Positions 6,141 to 9,483 of a stretch of 9,483 nt of DNA are shown here, piece by piece. Made by a program: the position numbers and the translations under genes. The stretch is from Acidobacteriaceae bacterium (lineage in GTDB: Bacteria > Acidobacteriota > Terriglobia > Terriglobales > Acidobacteriaceae): assembly GCA_003140785.1 (NCBI GenBank), contig PLKY01000340.1, positions 15,657 through 25,139 of the forward strand, given 5' to 3'. The notes under the pieces were generated by a model. It saw only the letters and a program-made list of their open reading frames with translations. It was not told the origin of the DNA and did no database searches. Position 1 is the stretch's first letter; each line of letters starts with the position of its first letter.

Positions 6141-6749
6141 ATGCCGGGGAAGATTGAATTATTGTTGGGCCCTATGCGAAGCAATAAGACGGCTGAACTG
6201 TTGCGCCGTGCGGAAATGCGGCGCGAATACGCCCGGCAATACGTGCTCGTCCTCAAGCCGAGCGACGATACGAAAGGCGGCCCTGGCGTTGTCGAGAGCC
6301 GTAATCCAAAAGGCCACGCGAAGATGGAGGCCCTCGAATTCAATGCCCGCGATCCGTGGGAAGTCCTTCCCGCTATCGACGACCTCGAAAGCCGCATCGG
6401 GAAGTGCATCGAATGTATTGCAATTGACGAAGGTCAGTTCGTCGACGACCTGTTTCTGTTCACGAGACATCTGCTCGATGCCGGCCACGACGTGCTCGTC
6501 GCGGGCCTCGATCTCGATTTCCGTGGGATTCCGTTTGGCGAAATGCTGAATCTCCATTGGCTCGTCAACGCCTATGGCGGCAGCGTGACCGAGTGCATGG
6601 CCTACTGCGCCTGCGGCAATCGCGCGTTCTATTCGCAGCGCCTTATCGAAGGCAAACCCGCGCCTTACGACAGCCCCATCAAAATGCCCGGCGAGTCCTA
6701 CGAGCCACGGTGTGCCGAGCATTTCATCCTGCCCGGCCGTCCGCATTGA
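6141..6749 (+). CDS. tdk: Thymidine kinase, class II (TK1-like)
   Basis: A 202-aa cytosolic salvage enzyme that phosphorylates thymidine to dTMP with ATP; length normal for the family. Evidence: an N-terminal P-loop GPMRSNKT (10-17), the Walker B/catalytic segment IDEGQF (95-100, catalytic base Glu97), GLDLDFRGIPFGEM (122-135), a lasso segment RAFYSQRLIEGKPAPYDSPI (161-180) and YEPRCAEHF (188-195). Two departures from the family are visible. The P-loop has Asn15 where Gly is usual (GPMFSGKT/S). The first half of the zinc knuckle is C-M-A-Y-C-A-C-G (Cys152, Cys156, Cys158) rather than the usual C-x2-C, while the second half, Cys191/His194, is intact. The start ATG has AGGAGA 6 nt upstream. A 31-nt gap separates it from the SDR gene, so the two may share a transcript. 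Confidence 0.94.
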   Translation: MPGKIELLLGPMRSNKTAELLRRAEMRREYARQYVLVLKPSDDTKGGPGVVESRNPKGHAKMEALEFNARDPWEVLPAIDDLESRIGKCIECIAIDEGQFVDDLFLFTRHLLDAGHDVLVAGLDLDFRGIPFGEMLNLHWLVNAYGGSVTECMAYCACGNRAFYSQRLIEGKPAPYDSPIKMPGESYEPRCAEHFILPGRPH

Positions 6750-6780
6750 CCTTCATAAATTGGAAAGGATCGCAAAAGAG

Positions 6781-7563
6781 ATGAGCACCGACAACCGCGT
6801 TGCAGTAATTACCGGCGGAGCGCAGGGCATTGGCCGCCGGACCGCGGAGTTGTTTGCCGATCGCGACTACCGTGTGGCTCTCATTGATTTGCGTGAGCCA
6901 GCTGAGACCATCAAAGCTATCGACCCGAAGGGCGGAGATGTATTTGGCTACTCTGCCGATATTACCGATGAAGCCGCGGTAGCTCTCTTTGCGCGAGAGG
7001 TCTCCGATCGCTACGGGCGCGTCGACGTGCTGGTGAACAACGCCGGCATCAGCCTCATCTCTCCCGCGGAGGAAACAAGTTTCGCCGACTACCGCCGCGT
7101 AATCGAGGTCAACCTGGTTGCGCCGTTTCTGCTGTGCCAGGTCTTCGGCAAGAAGATGCTCGAAGCGGGCTCAGGGTCCATTGTCAATGTGGCTTCGGTT
7201 GCGGGACTCCTCGGCATTTCTGATCGGGCGGCTTACAACGCATCGAAGCACGGACTTATCGGCCTCACTCGCACACTCGCTGCCGAGTGGGGAGGTCGCG
7301 GTGTTCGCGTGAATGCCGTTTGCCCCGGCTGGGTTAAGACCGAGATGGACGTGGCCGATCAGGCCACTGGCAGCTATTCCGACGCCGACATCACGGGCCG
7401 TGTGCCCATGGGCCGCTTCGCAACGCCCGACGACATCGCGCATGCCATCGCTTTTCTGGCCGACGACAACGAGAGCGGCTTTATCAACGGCCACACTCTT
7501 TCGGTCGACGGCGGCTGGGCGAGTGACGGGAGCTGGGAATCGCTGAGGCTGCGCAAGCGATAA
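6781..7563 (+). CDS. Short-chain dehydrogenase/reductase (classical SDR)
   Basis: A 260-aa single-domain oxidoreductase with a Rossmann fold. Seen in order: the cofactor motif TGGAQGIG (11-18), an Asp at the end of beta-2 (LIDLR, Asp36) which favours NAD(H) over NADP(H), the DITD segment (60-63), NNAG (86-89), and the catalytic tetrad Asn111, Ser139, Tyr152, Lys156 in YNASK. PGWVKTEM (182-189) and the C-terminal LSVDGGW (240-246) complete the family pattern. The ATG at 6781 is chosen over an upstream in-frame start inside tdk because the family N-terminus begins here; GGAAAGGA (6762-6769) lies 11 nt upstream. The substrate cannot be assigned; sugar, hydroxy-acid or 3-oxoacyl substrates are all possible. 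It may be co-transcribed with tdk. Confidence 0.95.
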   Translation: MSTDNRVAVITGGAQGIGRRTAELFADRDYRVALIDLREPAETIKAIDPKGGDVFGYSADITDEAAVALFAREVSDRYGRVDVLVNNAGISLISPAEETSFADYRRVIEVNLVAPFLLCQVFGKKMLEAGSGSIVNVASVAGLLGISDRAAYNASKHGLIGLTRTLAAEWGGRGVRVNAVCPGWVKTEMDVADQATGSYSDADITGRVPMGRFATPDDIAHAIAFLADDNESGFINGHTLSVDGGWASDGSWESLRLRKR

Positions 7564-7588
7564 CGGACTGGAATCGCGCGCCAAACGG

Positions 7589-7613
7589 GCAATTGGCAAA
7601 GTTGGCCAATTGC
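7589..7613. promoter_or_regulatory. Operator-like perfect inverted repeat of the toxin-antitoxin operon
   Basis: GCAATTGGC (7589-7597) and GCCAATTGC (7605-7613) are perfect 9-bp arms around a 7-nt spacer. The repeat covers the -35 box of the promoter driving the antitoxin gene, the usual place for ParD autorepression. It could also fold as a hairpin, but no T-tract follows, so an operator is preferred. Confidence 0.65.
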
Positions 7614-7621
7614 ACTATTCT
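7593..7621 (+). promoter_or_regulatory. Promoter of the parDE-type operon
   Basis: TTGGCA (7593-7598, 5 of 6) and TATTCT (7616-7621, 4 of 6) have ideal 17-bp spacing. The predicted start near 7628 gives a leader of about 11 nt. The -35 box lies within the left arm of the inverted repeat, so repressor and polymerase would compete. Confidence 0.6.
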
Positions 7622-7638
7622 CTATTGTGAGGTCCGCT

Positions 7639-7896
7639 ATGCCCACCCGCAATGTGAATCTGACCCCGGAATTGGATCGATTTATTGCCACCAAGGTCGA
7701 AACTGGCCTTTACGCTAATGCGAGCGAGGTGATGCGCGCGGCCTTGCGTCTGCTTGAGCGGGACGAGATGGAGCAGGATACGAAAATGGCCACTTTGCGG
7801 GCAGCGATCGACAAAGGAGTGACCAGCGGAATCGCCAAGCCGGGAGTCTTTGCACGTGTCCGAAAGAAGCACGGTCTGCTGCAACGCGAGGCTTAA
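7639..7896 (+). CDS. parD: ParD/CopG-type ribbon-helix-helix antitoxin
   Basis: An 85-aa protein with the ParD layout: an N-terminal ribbon-helix-helix DNA-binding domain (strand RNVNLTP at 4-10, helix ELDRFIATKVETG, turn YANASE, helix VMRAALRLLERDE), then a charged C-terminal arm (about 42-85) of the kind that wraps the toxin. As the antitoxin it should neutralise the downstream ParE-like protein and repress its own operon with it. The ATG at 7639 has GAGG 6 nt upstream (7629-7632) and is preferred over an in-frame GTG at 7627, which would almost coincide with the predicted transcript start. The symbol is by family resemblance. Confidence 0.9.
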   Translation: MPTRNVNLTPELDRFIATKVETGLYANASEVMRAALRLLERDEMEQDTKMATLRAAIDKGVTSGIAKPGVFARVRKKHGLLQREA

Positions 7897-7898
7897 CT

Positions 7899-8189
7899 GT
7901 GGCGCGGGTCAGGATTTCTTCCGAAGCCGAACGGGACATCGATGGGATCGCCTCATACACAATCAGTACCTGGGGATGGCGGCAGACAGAACAGTACCTC
8001 GCAAAGCTGGAGGAATGCTTCGATCTCCTGGGGAACAACCCCGCCATTGGCCGGAACTGTGATGGAATCCGAGCTGGTTTGCGGCGATTCGAGATAGGAA
8101 GCCACGTGGTGTTCTATCTTGTCGAGGCTGGTGGGATTCTCGTTGTGCGAGTGTTGCATCAACAAATGCTTCCATCCAAGAACTTTTGA
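7899..8189 (+). CDS. parE: ParE/RelE-superfamily toxin
   Basis: A 96-aa toxin of the ParE branch. ParE toxins typically poison DNA gyrase; RelE relatives cut mRNA on the ribosome. The N-terminal strand ARVRISSEAERDIDGIASYT, the amphipathic helix pair (about 28-46), LRRFEIGSHVVFYLV (61-75) and the terminal VVRVLHQQMLPS (82-93) follow the ParE pattern, including the last-strand RVLHxxM. The RelE-type catalytic residues for mRNA cleavage are not evident, which favours ParE, but activity is inferred. The GTG start lies 2 nt after the antitoxin stop, with GAGG at 7889-7892 upstream, so translation is coupled and the toxin depends on antitoxin synthesis. The protein looks full length and intact. 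Confidence 0.9.
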   Translation: MARVRISSEAERDIDGIASYTISTWGWRQTEQYLAKLEECFDLLGNNPAIGRNCDGIRAGLRRFEIGSHVVFYLVEAGGILVVRVLHQQMLPSKNF

Positions 8190-8218
8190 ATTGCGTCATG
8201 GTGCCCGTCCCGCGCGAA

Positions 8219-8236
8219 GCGCCGTTCGCTCGGCGC
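8219..8236. other. GC-rich hairpin between the toxin gene and mfd
   Basis: GCGCCG (8219-8224) and CGGCGC (8231-8236) are a perfect 6-bp inverted repeat with a 6-nt loop. No T-tract follows, so it is not a standard intrinsic terminator. It could slow read-through from the toxin operon into mfd. If mfd started at the in-frame ATG at 8198 it would be coding. Confidence 0.35.
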
Positions 8237-8263
8237 GCAGCCGCGCTGGTAAACTTGGAATTG

Positions 8264-9483
8264 ATGATCCTCCCGTTCGTCCGCGAAGTTTTCGCGGAGC
8301 TGGAGCACTCCTCCGCATTTGAGCGCGTACAGAGGCACCTCAACCTCGGTACGGGGCGCCGTCGTGTGTCCGGACTGACTGCGACCGCCCGCTCCCTCTA
8401 CGTTCCACTGCTCGCGCGTGCCGCTCATCAGCCCGTCATCCTGATCGTCGCCGATAACAAGGCTGCCGAAGCGCTCGAGCCCACTTTGCGCGCCGGTTGC
8501 GAGCTGACTGGAGCCATCGATCCCAACCGCGTGGTGCGATTCCCGGCCCACGACGTTCTTCCCTTCGAAAATCTTTCGCCGCACCCCGATGTGCAGGAGC
8601 AGCGCGCCGCCGCCCTTTGGAAGCTGGCCACCGGCGCTGTCTCCATCCTCATTGCGCCCGCCGAGGCTGCCGCGCTCAAGCTTTTCGATCGCGACTACTA
8701 TGCGAGCCTCGCCGTCACCCTGCGCCGCGGCGAAGAGGTCGATGTTGAGGTGCTCACCGCGCATCTGGCTAGCGTGGGCTACACGCGGATGGACCTTGTC
8801 GAGATGCCCGGCCAATTCACCCGCCGCGGCGGCATCCTCGATGTCTACTCTCCCGAGTCCGATCGTCCCGTGCGCATCGAATTCTTCGGCGACGAGATTG
8901 AAACCATTCGCAAGTTCGATCCTGAAACGCAACGCTCGCAGGCGGGTCTCGATGAGACACAGATTTCGCCGCTGACGGAGACACCGGTGACCGAGCATCT
9001 GCTGGCAGCGGTCAACGCGCGCCTCAGCCGACAACGTATCAACGTCGAGAATGAAGGCGAAGACGAAGAAATGGCCGCCGAAATGGCCGCGGCTGGTGGT
9101 GTCAGCGTCTTTCCGGGATGGGAGTTTTTCAGCTCCGTGGCCGGCGCCGAGAGGCATCTGCTCAAGCTCTTGCCCAAATGCGTTCTTTTCGTCGATGAGC
9201 CTGCCATGGTGAGTAATCAGATCGATCGCTGGTGGAACAAGGTCGAGCAGCGCCACGAGCGCAGCGGCATCGGCTCGCTGATCCGGCCCGAAGACATTTA
9301 TCTCCGCCCTGAAGTTTTGCAGGCGATGCTGGGGTCGCATCCCGGCCTCGATCTCGATCAGCTTGGAGCCGTCGATGTGCTCGAAGAGGACCACACTCTC
9401 GGAGAAATCGCGCTCAACTCGCGGCCCACGCTGCGCTTTCACGGCTCCATTCCCGCGCTGACTGAGCAGCTGCGCAACCTGAT
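8264..9483 (+). CDS. mfd: Transcription-repair coupling factor, N-terminal part (runs off window)
   Basis: About 406 codons of an expected roughly 1150 or more are present; the frame stays open to the window end. Mfd removes RNA polymerase stalled at DNA lesions and recruits UvrA. Only the UvrB-like N-terminal module and the start of what follows are here: a degenerate Walker A region VSGLTATARSLYVPLLARA (35-53), FPAHDVLPFENLSPHPDVQ (93-111), and the diagnostic GQFTRRGGILDVYSPES and VRIEFFGDEIETIRKFD (183-219). An acidic stretch (NEGEDEEMAAEM) precedes FPGWEFF. The RNA-polymerase-binding, translocase and UvrA-regulating parts lie beyond the window. ATG 8264 gives the N-terminus MILPFVREV; its ribosome site is weak (GGA at 8258). 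An in-frame ATG at 8198 would add 22 residues and cannot be excluded. Probably transcribed separately from the toxin-antitoxin pair, although no clear promoter was found. Confidence 0.94.
   Translation, partial: MILPFVREVFAELEHSSAFERVQRHLNLGTGRRRVSGLTATARSLYVPLLARAAHQPVILIVADNKAAEALEPTLRAGCELTGAIDPNRVVRFPAHDVLPFENLSPHPDVQEQRAAALWKLATGAVSILIAPAEAAALKLFDRDYYASLAVTLRRGEEVDVEVLTAHLASVGYTRMDLVEMPGQFTRRGGILDVYSPESDRPVRIEFFGDEIETIRKFDPETQRSQAGLDETQISPLTETPVTEHLLAAVNARLSRQRINVENEGEDEEMAAEMAAAGGVSVFPGWEFFSSVAGAERHLLKLLPKCVLFVDEPAMVSNQIDRWWNKVEQRHERSGIGSLIRPEDIYLRPEVLQAMLGSHPGLDLDQLGAVDVLEEDHTLGEIALNSRPTLRFHGSIPALTEQLRNL

Noticed and set aside
7589..7613. Inverted repeat as terminator of the SDR gene
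   Set aside because: No T-tract follows the hairpin, and the repeat overlaps a well-spaced promoter; an operator explains it better.
8159..9442. Long (427-codon) open frame on the minus strand
   Set aside because: It is antisense to mfd, whose plus-strand frame carries clear family motifs. Long antisense frames arise from GC-rich codon bias, and this one shows no recognisable domain.

Overview
The window looks like an ordinary chromosomal stretch from a GC-rich, free-living bacterium, most probably an acidobacterium. That placement is an inference. It rests on a rhomboid with a basic C-terminal tail, a small exported carboxypeptidase-regulatory-like protein, signal-peptide-bearing VOC and M20 proteins, and the style of the Mfd N-terminus; no rRNA or other phylogenetic marker is present. 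Eleven protein genes are supported. No tRNA, rRNA, insertion sequence, prophage or CRISPR array is seen.

Left part (1-1938): a minus-strand rhomboid-family membrane protein has lost all three landmark active-site residues. It is separated by about 500 bp of non-coding DNA from a plus-strand pair: a LysW-like zinc-ribbon mini-protein ending in six glutamates, and an overlapping gene for an exported carboxypeptidase-regulatory-like protein. The Glu codons of the first gene appear to serve as the ribosome-binding site of the second.

Middle (1939-6024): gatB (amidotransferase subunit B) and a two-domain VOC/glyoxalase-like protein lie on the minus strand. The VOC gene is divergent from an exported M20-family metallopeptidase across a compact 108-bp promoter region. 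The M20 gene appears to have a leaderless transcript.

Right part (6025-9483), all on the plus strand: a class II thymidine kinase with an altered P-loop and altered zinc knuckle, an NAD-type short-chain dehydrogenase, a ParD/ParE-type toxin-antitoxin pair with its own promoter overlapped by a perfect inverted repeat, and the 5' third of mfd (transcription-repair coupling factor), which runs off the window.

The genes do not form one pathway. They are housekeeping genes (gatB, tdk, mfd) interleaved with exported enzymes and a toxin-antitoxin module. I found no clear multi-gene novel system. The strongest leads are the catalytically dead rhomboid and the LysW-like protein with a poly-Glu tail that is coupled to its downstream neighbour.
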